DNA from: JAKAGZ01 sp963783855
Lineage (GTDB): Bacteria; Bacteroidota; Ignavibacteria; Ignavibacteriales; Ignavibacteriaceae
Assembly: GCA_963783855.1 (NCBI GenBank)
Contig: CAWAPE010000014.1
Coordinates: forward strand, 434,001 to 498,000
Length of the DNA: 64,000 nt
Direction of reading: 5' to 3'
Shown here: piece by piece, positions 56,669 through 64,000 of the stretch
Layout: every line of letters begins with the position of its first letter
How positions within the stretch are numbered: the first letter of the stretch is position 1
Translations under genes and position numbers: made by a program
Notes under the pieces: generated by a model
Told to the model about the DNA's origin: nothing
Databases searched by the model: none
What the model saw: only the letters and a program-made list of their open reading frames with translations

Positions 56669-57172
56669 TCAAGAATATCTTCTATAAATTTCGAAAGTAT
56701 TTTCATCGAAACTAACAAAAATCACTTTCTCAATCGAGTCGTCTTTTCCAAGGAAATTCATCGTTTCGTCAATTGCAATTTTTGCAGCTCTTTCAGCAGG
56801 AAAATGATAAACACCAGTACTTATTGCAGGGAAAGCGATCGATTTTATGTTGTTTTCAACTGCGCGGTATAAAGAGTTTTTATAACAATTGGCAAGCAGT
56901 TCATCTTCGTTGTGATTACCTCCGTTCCAGACTGGTCCAACTGTATGGATTACAAACTTAGAGGGAAGATTATATCCTTTTGTGATTTTTGCTTCGCCGG
57001 TTGGGCAGCCGTTTAAAGTTCGGCACTCTTCCAATAATTGCGGACCGGCAGCCCGGTGAATAGCTCCATCTACGCCACCGCCGCCAAGTAGAGAAGTATT
57101 GGCGGCGTTTACTATAGCGTCTACATTAAATTTTGTGATGTCACCTTTTCCAATCTCAATTTTTGGGTTCAT
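56669..57172 (-). CDS. Macro-domain ADP-ribose hydrolase (YmdB-like)
   Basis: This 167-residue protein is a single macro domain: GDITKFNVDAIVNAANTSLL, the ADP-ribose loop GGGGVDGAIHRAAG, VIHTVGPVW and AFPAISTGVYHFP. The YmdB/MacroD group removes ADP-ribose from proteins and splits O-acetyl-ADP-ribose. The ATG at 57172 is preferred to a TTG nine bases upstream, as the domain begins immediately after it. It lies between a permease and the redox-signalling cluster, facing the same way as the latter, with a gap of 70 bases. Confidence 0.93.
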   Translation of the reverse strand: MNPKIEIGKGDITKFNVDAIVNAANTSLLGGGGVDGAIHRAAGPQLLEECRTLNGCPTGEAKITKGYNLPSKFVIHTVGPVWNGGNHNEDELLANCYKNSLYRAVENNIKSIAFPAISTGVYHFPAERAAKIAIDETMNFLGKDDSIEKVIFVSFDENTFEIYRRYS

Positions 57173-57242
57173 TCTTATCAAACCATTTTATTGATAAGTT
57201 ATCTTTTCCAGGCAACTTTTTCAATCACAATATAAATCTTAC

Positions 57243-58409
57243 TTAGTTTCTTCTAACAAAGAATTCCTGAACAAGTCTGTCCCAGTCTGATTGTTCCAGA
57301 TTTTCCAGTTCACCGATTGAAATTTCTTCTCCGGTAACAATAACTTTTGGCTTATCAACTTTTTTGGCTCCCTTAAGAGCTGTGCGGAATTGTTCAATAT
57401 CATTCTGGTAAAATGAAACAGCAGCATTACCTATTTTTAATTCCTTAAGTTCATTATCAATGTTATCAGCGTCAATTACACATACCCAGTTTGAATCATA
57501 AGGTGTTACGCTCAAAGCTTCAATTTCATTTTTAAGAATAGTATTTATCTTTTTAACCTGGCCGGATACCGGGGAGTTAAACCGAATTGTTTTTGTTCCT
57601 TGCTTAACTGTGAATAAAGGTTGACCTTTTTTAATTTTCATTCCGAGATTTGGAAATTCAAAGTCATCAATTTTTCCAATAAGTTTTCTTGCAAAATCAT
57701 CAATTCCAACATTAACAGTTCCATCCTGTTGCATACTTGCCCAGCAATGTCCGTTTGAAATAAATACTCCACCGGGGATAGAAAATTCGCCTGCTTTCAT
57801 ACTTTCTGTTGAAGCCAGGTGTGTAATGTGAACACTGGGTTTCAATTGTTTTTTAACTTTATCTTCGCGTTTGATAACTAATTTTTTAACAAACTCGAGT
57901 AATTCGTCTTCTGTAAATGGTTTTTGCACATAATCCATTGCGCCGTATTTCATACAATCAACTGCTGTTTCTACAGTAGCATAACCTGTAATTATAACAA
58001 CATCAATGTCCGGTCTTAAATGCTTAACTGATTTTGTGACTTCAAGTCCATCCATTTCTGGCATCTTTAAGTCTGTAAAAACAAAATCATAATGATGCGA
58101 CTGGATCAACCCGAGTGCTTCTTTTCCGTTTTCCACAGTATCTACACAATATCCTTCAAGGACAAGAATTTTTCTGAAACTATCCAGGATAACTCCTTCA
58201 TCATCAACACAGAGTATTCTTGCTTTTGGATTTTGAACTTCAGCTCGCTTTAATGTTTTCGCTTCATTGCTGAAATCAAGCTGAAGACTGACTTCAAGAG
58301 CTTTTGCTCTTTCTACCTGGGCTTTCTTTTCTTTCATTCTTCGCCCGATATATCTGATAAGAATATCAAATATTATGAATAAGACTAATGCTAATATGAA
58401 GAGTGCCAT
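57243..58409 (-). CDS. Membrane-anchored response regulator with GcvH-like output domain
   Basis: This 388-residue protein has one membrane helix (residues 2-20), a linker and a receiver (about 64-185) with acidic pair Asp69-Asp70, phospho-acceptor Asp113 in FTDLKMPEMDG and Lys163 in VQKPF. Residues 219-312 match the H protein of glycine cleavage: NVGIDDFARKLIGKIDDFEF, the later SPVSGQVKKIN and DSNWVCVI. The lipoyl Lys is out of place: Lys273 lies one position off. There is no DNA-binding part. It is the last gene of the minus-strand cluster that begins with the respiratory genes near 64 kb. Confidence 0.87.
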   Translation of the reverse strand: MALFILALVLFIIFDILIRYIGRRMKEKKAQVERAKALEVSLQLDFSNEAKTLKRAEVQNPKARILCVDDEGVILDSFRKILVLEGYCVDTVENGKEALGLIQSHHYDFVFTDLKMPEMDGLEVTKSVKHLRPDIDVVIITGYATVETAVDCMKYGAMDYVQKPFTEDELLEFVKKLVIKREDKVKKQLKPSVHITHLASTESMKAGEFSIPGGVFISNGHCWASMQQDGTVNVGIDDFARKLIGKIDDFEFPNLGMKIKKGQPLFTVKQGTKTIRFNSPVSGQVKKINTILKNEIEALSVTPYDSNWVCVIDADNIDNELKELKIGNAAVSFYQNDIEQFRTALKGAKKVDKPKVIVTGEEISIGELENLEQSDWDRLVQEFFVRRN

Positions 58410-58462
58410 AATTCTTCTCCTTAAGATAAATTAAGCTCAGCCTGTGGAGGCTGTTTTTGTTT

Positions 58463-59269
58463 CTAAATTCTATCTGAACTGCACGGAATTAGATGTTTCA
58501 GTTCATAATCTAAATCATTTGGAATTATTCTATACAACCATCCCTGGAAGTATGGATCCTTTTCTATTATTGTTTTGTTTTTTGATAGTTCCTCGTTTAT
58601 TTCTATTATTCTCCCGCTTACCGGTGCAAGTACCGAGTGTGTAAGTCCGTCTGTACACGTAATCTGAATGCAGGAAATTCCCTGGATAATTTCATCTTCA
58701 ATATTTAAAAATTGTATATCTGCAACTGATTCGATTGTTTTTAAGAATAGATCAGTTATTCCTATTAAAGCAGTTCCTTTATTTTCGACTGATACCCAAG
58801 ATGCATAACCCAATCTGTAATATTTTGCAGGGCAGGCGACATAAATAAGTGTTGCATCTCGATTTAATTGTGCGCTTTCTTTCAATTCTTTTTGAATTTC
58901 AAAATATTTTATACCACGGTAAACAGAATTAAGTAATTCATCTGCAGTAAATGGTTTGGGGATGAAATCAATTGCCCCCTTGTATAGTGAATTAACTGCA
59001 TTTTCTACGGTGGAATAACCTGTTGTCATTATTACAGGTGTTTCAATTTTTCTATGGTTTATTTCATCCAGGAATTTGAAACCATCTATTTCAGGCATCA
59101 TAATGTCACAGAACATTAGATCGAATTTTTTCTTATCGAGCTTGTTCAGGGCATCCTTTGCGTTAAGTGATTCATCTACATCAAAATTTTCTGAACCGCA
59201 AATTTTCTTTACGGCATCCAGAATTACCTGCTCATCGTCTATTACCAGTATATTTCCTTTGTGTGACAT
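58463..59269 (-). CDS. Response regulator with GcvH-like output domain
   Basis: This 268-residue protein starts at 59269 (AGAG before the ATG), eight bases after the stop of the kinase; a longer upstream reading would overlap the kinase gene. Receiver residues are Asp11-Asp12, phospho-acceptor Asp55 in FCDIMMPEIDG and Lys105 in IPKPF. Residues of about 152-248 follow the GcvH fold: GTALIGITDLFLKTIESV, APVSGRIIEINEEL and DPYFQGWLYRI. Where H protein has its lipoyl Lys this one has none. The gene pairs with the next regulator, and both probably receive phosphate from the kinase upstream. Confidence 0.87.
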   Translation of the reverse strand: MSHKGNILVIDDEQVILDAVKKICGSENFDVDESLNAKDALNKLDKKKFDLMFCDIMMPEIDGFKFLDEINHRKIETPVIMTTGYSTVENAVNSLYKGAIDFIPKPFTADELLNSVYRGIKYFEIQKELKESAQLNRDATLIYVACPAKYYRLGYASWVSVENKGTALIGITDLFLKTIESVADIQFLNIEDEIIQGISCIQITCTDGLTHSVLAPVSGRIIEINEELSKNKTIIEKDPYFQGWLYRIIPNDLDYELKHLIPCSSDRI

Positions 59270-59276
59270 TTGCTCT

Positions 59277-61142
59277 CTATTTTTGCTTAAGTGGTAACCT
59301 GATAACAAAAGTAGTTCCGTGTCCCATTTCACTTTCTACTTTTATAATACCGTTGTGATTATCGATTATTCCCCAGATTACTGCGAGTCCCAGGCCGGTT
59401 CCTTTTTGTCCTTTAGTACTGTAAAAAGGCTCAAAAATTCTTGCTACATCATCCTGTGGAATTCCACAGCCTGTATCTGAAATTTTAATCTCTACATAAT
59501 CTTTCTTGCCTGCTTCATCTACAGACTCCCAATGCTGATAGTCACATCCTACTCTTGTACAAGCTTCAAAATTACTTTCCCTTGGAACAGGGATTGAAAA
59601 CAAAGGTGATCCACATTTTGGACATTTAGAATTTTCTTCGTTCATTGATGTATTGCACTCCGGACAAAGAATATTCAACTTTTTATTTACATCGACTTCT
59701 TCAAGGTATTGATGTGCTCTCCTTCCATAAACAGGATCAAGATGAATAATTTCTTCGTTGCCGTTAAATTTTGCTTTTAGTTTTATGGCCGGTAATCCCT
59801 CAATCTTAAACTCATTGTCAACCAGGTCATGCCTTTTAGGACAGGCGGCTCTTTTAATCTGAGCTACTCCAAACGGAGATAGACTGAGCAAGGATGCCGA
59901 GACGGTAATTATTCCGCCACCTTTTCCTATTGCGTCATTTGCATTTACTAAAAGATTTATAAATACCTGTTGAATCTGGTTTGCATCCGCAATTATCTGT
60001 GGAAGATTATGATCGAGTTTTTTCTCAAGTTTAACGTGATTGATTGTTAATTGATTTTCCACTACTGTAGCAGCTTGTTCAATGATTTCATTAACATCAA
60101 CATTATTTTTTTTAGGTACCGACTGGCGTGCAAAATCAAGCAAACTTTTTACAATTTCGCGGCTGCGTTTTGTCTCTCTTACAATTACTTTCAGATCTTC
60201 TTGTAATTCCGGATTATCCTGTGTTCTTTTAAGCAAAAAACTGCTGTATGTAAGAACACCTGTAAGTGGATTGTTAATTTCGTGTGCAACGCCTGCGGCT
60301 AACCGGCCAAGTGATGCAAGCTTATCTGATTGGAATAACTGCATCCTTGCTTCTGATAATTTTTGAGTCATCACGTTGAATGATCCGGCAAGTTTTCCTA
60401 ATTCATCATTTCCTTTATCTTTTATAGTGTAGTTCAAATTACCCACACCTACCTGGTCAGTTGCTTTTAATAATTCACTAACGGGTTTGTCAATCCATCT
60501 TCTAACAAGAAAACCAATTATAAAACTCAATGCAATTATTGCGGCCAAAGCAAAAATAACAATTTCTATTTCACCTCTTTCAATTTCGTTATCAACTTCC
60601 GAAAGTGTGGTAGTTACGTCGAGTACTCCAAGAATAGTTTTATCTTTTGAATGAGCGTGACATTTTGCTTCCCAACATGACCTGGCGTTATAAATAGGAC
60701 TGATAATACCAAGAATTCTTGATGAGTCCGGATGAATCTTGTAAATTCTGGTTCTTTTATTTATTGGTAATCTTTCGAGTGGACGATCAGCTTCATGGCA
60801 GGCATAGCAGCTTTCTGCTTTTTTATCGACCATTTCACCTATATCTTCTTTATGAGAAGAATAAATGATTTCGCCAAGTTTATTTAGAATTCTTACACTG
60901 CGAATTCCAGCCTGCCCGCCAATAGAAATAATTGTTTTGTCAATTCTGTCGCGCTGGTTTAAGAGCATATCATAGCGCGTACTGGATTTTACAGTTTCAC
61001 CTAACTGATTGGCATGTCTTTCCACTTCTGCTAATAGCGCATTACTTTGGCGTTGAATATTAAAATAAGCAAAGACACCAATTGTGATTATTGCCGTTAA
61101 TCCAACTGCTACAATTAATTTGAAGCCGATCTTGTTGAACAT
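59277..61142 (-). CDS. Sensor kinase with extracytoplasmic c-heme motifs and a zinc-ribbon insert in the ATPase domain
   Basis: This 621-residue protein has helix 1 (about 8-28), an extracytoplasmic part with SCYACHEADR (Cys112, Cys115, His116) and a second CX4CH (Cys156, Cys161, His162), helix 2 (about 192-214), HAMP, and the phospho-acceptor His287 in AAGVAHEINNPLTG. The ATPase N box is NLLVNANDAI (396-405), followed by DTGCGIP (556-562) and GTGLGLAVIWGII. Between N box and DTGCG is an insert of about 125 residues with CPEC and CPKC (493-510) and Cys at 434, 528 and 533, a probable zinc or redox ribbon. It lies between the cytochrome gene and the two regulators, so it likely senses the state of the respiratory chain. 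Confidence 0.92.
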   Translation of the reverse strand: MFNKIGFKLIVAVGLTAIITIGVFAYFNIQRQSNALLAEVERHANQLGETVKSSTRYDMLLNQRDRIDKTIISIGGQAGIRSVRILNKLGEIIYSSHKEDIGEMVDKKAESCYACHEADRPLERLPINKRTRIYKIHPDSSRILGIISPIYNARSCWEAKCHAHSKDKTILGVLDVTTTLSEVDNEIERGEIEIVIFALAAIIALSFIIGFLVRRWIDKPVSELLKATDQVGVGNLNYTIKDKGNDELGKLAGSFNVMTQKLSEARMQLFQSDKLASLGRLAAGVAHEINNPLTGVLTYSSFLLKRTQDNPELQEDLKVIVRETKRSREIVKSLLDFARQSVPKKNNVDVNEIIEQAATVVENQLTINHVKLEKKLDHNLPQIIADANQIQQVFINLLVNANDAIGKGGGIITVSASLLSLSPFGVAQIKRAACPKRHDLVDNEFKIEGLPAIKLKAKFNGNEEIIHLDPVYGRRAHQYLEEVDVNKKLNILCPECNTSMNEENSKCPKCGSPLFSIPVPRESNFEACTRVGCDYQHWESVDEAGKKDYVEIKISDTGCGIPQDDVARIFEPFYSTKGQKGTGLGLAVIWGIIDNHNGIIKVESEMGHGTTFVIRLPLKQK

Positions 61143-61163
61143 AATATCATTTCCCTTATTGCC

Positions 61164-62312
61164 TTACATTTTAACCAGCTTTCCGGGTTTATCCTTCGGG
61201 AAACTTTTATCTTCGTGACAATTTGTGCATGCAGGTTTACTAAAATTCTTTGTCTGATGACAATCTGTACATCCGGCTTCTTTATGAATGTCATCTAATT
61301 CCAATCCGGTGACTTTATGATTAAATGTGCCATCTTCAAAATTTTTATGGCAACTCATACAGTCACTATTTAGTTTCGTGATTTTTTCTGTCTTGCCATG
61401 GCATTTTGAGCATTCGAGTTTCTGATGGAATCTATTTAATGCCCAGCCAGTTGCGCTTGCATGGTTAAATCTATCCATCGGTTTGTTCATATGGCATTTT
61501 GTACATGAATCATTTTGATGACAACTGAAACATGGTTTATGATGTTCTTCTTTGGATTTTTTTGTTTTAATAAATTGTCCAAGAGAAGTTGCCTCAACAA
61601 CAGAAAGTTTCTCCTGGTCGTGGCACCTGTTGCAGCTTTCTTCTTTATGACAACTTGTGCAATTTATATTAAACTTATTTGTATGGTCATCGTGGAAAAA
61701 TGTAACCAGCTTTCCTTTTTTATAATCTGTTTCGTATACAATCTTGATTGGTTCCGGAACTTCGGGATGATCTTTGACATTCAATGCAAGAGGAGGATTT
61801 TTCTGTTTTGATTTTGCGAGCTGGCTTTTCAAAGCGTGACAAGATGTACAATCCGTTTTATGGCTCCATGCCCGGTGGCAATCCATACATTGCCTGTGAA
61901 AAGCACCCTTCAAATCTGGTTTGCTTATATCTTCGCGTTTTCTTTTTGAATCGTGGCAACTTTCACACTTTTGAATAGGCCCTACATTATTAAAATGATG
62001 ACAGCTTGCACAGCCTCCCGCCATTTGTGACATTTGCGAATGAACTTTATGAGAAAAGACTACTGGAACGTATTTATCTTCAAGAATATTTATTGTAATA
62101 ACATCCGGTGCGTCATCCGCAGTTTGGTGAATTGTTATCATTTCACCACGAGGGCAGGGAACAAGGCAAGGATTTTGTTTTGTCGGAACATCGCATGTGT
62201 GACATGTCTTACAAGTCAGTCCTTTTACAGAGTAATGTTCAGGAAGTTTATTCTGACTAAATGCTGAAAAGGAAATCAGCAGGCCAAAAAGTATACATAT
62301 AAAATTTTTCAT
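61164..62312 (-). CDS. 13-heme periplasmic cytochrome c
   Basis: This 382-residue protein has a signal peptide (cleavage near SAFSQN) and thirteen CXXCH motifs from CKTCH near residue 34 to CTNCH near 365, with many extra His as axial ligands. Pairs such as CTSCHKEESCNRCH show close packing of hemes. Such proteins carry electrons through the periplasm. It follows the NrfD-like gene by six bases and precedes the heme-bearing sensor kinase by 21, so it probably takes electrons from the membrane complex and may be watched by the kinase. The final acceptor is unknown. Confidence 0.94.
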   Translation of the reverse strand: MKNFICILFGLLISFSAFSQNKLPEHYSVKGLTCKTCHTCDVPTKQNPCLVPCPRGEMITIHQTADDAPDVITINILEDKYVPVVFSHKVHSQMSQMAGGCASCHHFNNVGPIQKCESCHDSKRKREDISKPDLKGAFHRQCMDCHRAWSHKTDCTSCHALKSQLAKSKQKNPPLALNVKDHPEVPEPIKIVYETDYKKGKLVTFFHDDHTNKFNINCTSCHKEESCNRCHDQEKLSVVEATSLGQFIKTKKSKEEHHKPCFSCHQNDSCTKCHMNKPMDRFNHASATGWALNRFHQKLECSKCHGKTEKITKLNSDCMSCHKNFEDGTFNHKVTGLELDDIHKEAGCTDCHQTKNFSKPACTNCHEDKSFPKDKPGKLVKM

Positions 62313-62317
62313 AATAT

Positions 62318-63553
62318 TTATCCCCTAACTGTATATTTTGTGTTAGGAACATAATCTTTGTTCGGAATACTGATAACCGGGAAGTTCATAACAATAATTC
62401 TATAAATGAGTATAAGCATTGCCGCAAATCCAACCGTAACGGAAATTTCACCGAATGAAGGAAAATATGTGCTGAATTTATAAGGTGGAGTGTATGCGGT
62501 GACAAAATTATTGATCCTGTTAAGTAATACTCCGAACACAACTAATGACGATGCTGTTAATAAAAGCTTTGGTGATTTTAAAACTGCATCTGATAAAAAC
62601 ATTCTTAGTGGAATCACAATTCCTAATACCACCTCTATAAAAAACATCACGCTTGGAACCGTAGGTTCGAGCAGGTAAACAAATGTTCCCCTGATTACCA
62701 TATCACCGATTTTAAATGCCAGGTAAATACCTAACAATGGTGCAACTGTTTTACCGAGCGCCGAAAGGACATCCATCTCGGGTTTAAACCCGAATGATTT
62801 TGCCGCCAGAATCGATTCGAATATTATCATCGGGAATCCGACAGCGATTGCAGAAAGCAAAAACAGCAGGGGAAGTACGGGTGTCTGCCATAAAGGATGC
62901 ATTTTAGGTCCGGCAATAACCATTAAAGTGCCGAGTGATGATTGGTGCAGAGTTGACAGCACAACTCCTAGGATTACAAATACAAACATTGTAATGCCGA
63001 GCCATTTATCCAGGAAGCGCAAAAATTTATCAACAGGCTTGTTAAGCCTGGATAAAAAACCTTTCAAGTTTACTTTTCCAATAAATTTTTCTGTTACTAT
63101 AGGCAAAAATTCTATATAAAGAACTGTTACATACATCATAACGCAAATACCAACTTCAAATAATGCAGAATTCCCATTCCACATAATCAGTGGATGCCAG
63201 ATGTAATACCATCTTCCTATATCAACAAAAACTCCTACTGCAACAAATGTATATCCAAGCATTGCTGTTAACAAAGCGGGACGCAAAATTGCATGAAAGT
63301 GTTCGCGATGCATAACATGGCCGAGGGCAGCGCTTGTAAATCCACCCGCGGCAAGAGCAACTCCGGCCGCTACATCAACTCCAATCCATAGGCCCCAGGG
63401 ATATTGATTGTTTAAATTTGTTACCTTACCAATTCCGAAAAAGAATCTGCCAGCCAGAAAAAAGAGTCCGTTTGCAACAATTATAAGAAGGACAATTACT
63501 CCGGGAGTGAAAAATTTTTTCTTTATTGGTGCTGGTTTTAGAAAGCCATCCAT
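62318..63553 (-). CDS. NrfD/HybB-type quinone-interacting membrane protein
   Basis: This 411-residue protein has ten or so membrane helices in the NrfD/PsrC layout, with NQYPWGLWIGVDVAAGVALAAGGF at the quinone side near the start, ALGHVMHREHFHAILRPALL, and DIGRWYYIWHPLIMWNGNSALFEVG. This is the HybB branch. It exchanges electrons between the quinone pool and a ferredoxin-type subunit, here the HybA-like protein encoded just before it (11-base gap). AGGAGG precedes its ATG. Together with the multiheme cytochrome it forms a quinol:cytochrome oxidoreductase of the type seen in Hmc-like or alternative complex III-like complexes. Confidence 0.92.
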   Translation of the reverse strand: MDGFLKPAPIKKKFFTPGVIVLLIIVANGLFFLAGRFFFGIGKVTNLNNQYPWGLWIGVDVAAGVALAAGGFTSAALGHVMHREHFHAILRPALLTAMLGYTFVAVGVFVDIGRWYYIWHPLIMWNGNSALFEVGICVMMYVTVLYIEFLPIVTEKFIGKVNLKGFLSRLNKPVDKFLRFLDKWLGITMFVFVILGVVLSTLHQSSLGTLMVIAGPKMHPLWQTPVLPLLFLLSAIAVGFPMIIFESILAAKSFGFKPEMDVLSALGKTVAPLLGIYLAFKIGDMVIRGTFVYLLEPTVPSVMFFIEVVLGIVIPLRMFLSDAVLKSPKLLLTASSLVVFGVLLNRINNFVTAYTPPYKFSTYFPSFGEISVTVGFAAMLILIYRIIVMNFPVISIPNKDYVPNTKYTVRG

Positions 63554-63564
63554 AATTTTTCCTC

Positions 63565-64000
63565 CTATTCAGATTCTTTTGATTGTTTACGTTTTGTTAT
63601 CCACATAATTCCGCCGAGCAATGCATATAGAGAAATCGGCGGAACAAAGTAAGCGAAGATTCCGTGCTGAATTGATTCAGAAACTCCGGGTGCGGCGTTG
63701 CTGGATAATTTTGGAAATCCGATTTCCGCGTAGTCTACGCCCGAGAGATACATCCACGAAGTTCCGCCAACTTCATTTTCTCCGTAAATGTGGTTCTTAT
63801 ATCTTTCAGGATAATTTTTAATCCGTTCCCTGGCAACATTTACAAGCTCATTCCTGGAACCGTACGTGATTGCCTCAACAGGACAAATCTCAACACATGC
63901 TGGAAGTTTTCCGACCTTTGTCCTTTCAAAACAAAAATCACACTTCTTTATATGCGGATTAAGTGCCTTTTCATATTCAAACGCAGGAACCTGGAACGGG
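63565..64000 (-). CDS. HybA-like ferredoxin subunit, 5' part beyond the window
   Basis: The frame is open from the right window edge to the stop at 63565, so the start lies outside. The visible 144 residues begin PFQVPAFEYEKALNP and then IKCDFCFERTKVGKLPACVE with ICPVEAI, the second half of a 4Fe-4S ferredoxin pair as in HybA. A linker leads to one C-terminal membrane helix (GIFAYFVPPISLYALLGGIM) that anchors it. HybA-type subunits link the NrfD/HybB membrane protein to its redox partner. The genes are 11 bases apart. Confidence 0.88.
   Translation of the reverse strand, partial: PFQVPAFEYEKALNPHIKKCDFCFERTKVGKLPACVEICPVEAITYGSRNELVNVARERIKNYPERYKNHIYGENEVGGTSWMYLSGVDYAEIGFPKLSSNAAPGVSESIQHGIFAYFVPPISLYALLGGIMWITKRKQSKESE

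Noticed and set aside
57243..59269. The two regulators as true glycine-cleavage H proteins
   Set aside because: They carry receiver domains, lack the lipoyl Lys in its proper place, and no glycine-cleavage gene is near.

Overview
The window looks like a chromosomal segment from a low-GC, free-living member of the Ignavibacteria or a close Bacteroidota/Chlorobi-group relative. The main pointers are two secreted proteins (15342-15974 and 34623-36695) that end in the YPNPFNP-type sorting domain of type IX secretion, a DUF5916 outer-membrane protein, and many outer-membrane and multiheme electron-transfer proteins. This assignment is inferred from gene content only.

Layout. 0-10 kb: a frameshifted M28 peptidase lipoprotein, a sugar kinase / sugar-nucleotide reductase / HAD phosphatase operon, a DUF5916 outer-membrane protein, a vapBC toxin-antitoxin pair, rsgA and a methyltransferase. 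10-18 kb: a UPF0182 membrane protein, tRNA-Arg(CCT), an isolated PduS/PduT-type pair (electron-transfer flavo/Fe-S protein plus microcompartment shell protein), a blue-copper protein and a DASS-type carboxylate transporter. 18-32.5 kb: a carboxylate-sensing and acetate-assimilation region. It has a LytS/LytR-type two-component system, a porin, a cstA-like peptide/pyruvate carrier, an ArsA-like ATPase with a MIP18-like partner, the acetate transporter satP, acetyl-CoA synthetase, and three regulators of that enzyme: a GNAT/CoA-ligase fusion, AcuB and an AcuC deacetylase. Within this region about 19.85-24.6 kb is badly damaged, with many indels, in-frame stops and a T-rich low-complexity patch in the middle of cstA. 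Reading frames outside it are mostly intact, so a low-quality assembly patch is at least as likely as true decay.

32.6-48 kb: a beta-propeller lipoprotein, a type-IX-secreted subtilisin, then a TetR-controlled export operon (LolA-like protein, two FtsX-type permeases, LolD-like ATPase, outer-membrane protein) with recognisable operators. After it come housekeeping genes: a DMT permease, a Nudix hydrolase, a DUF493 protein, enolase and glutamine synthetase. 48-52 kb: an AT-rich stretch with two unusual ATP-grasp proteins separated by long gene-poor gaps. 52-57 kb: a polyferredoxin/DUF362 pair, membrane proteins and a macro-domain protein.

57.2-64 kb, all on the minus strand, is the most interesting part. 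It encodes a HybA-like ferredoxin (cut by the window end), an NrfD/HybB-type quinone-site membrane protein, a 13-heme cytochrome c, a sensor kinase with c-type heme motifs outside and a zinc-ribbon insertion inside its ATPase domain, and two response regulators whose output is a GcvH-like (lipoyl-carrier-fold) domain without the usual lipoyl lysine. I infer a respiratory complex coupled to its own redox-signalling system with no evident DNA-binding output.
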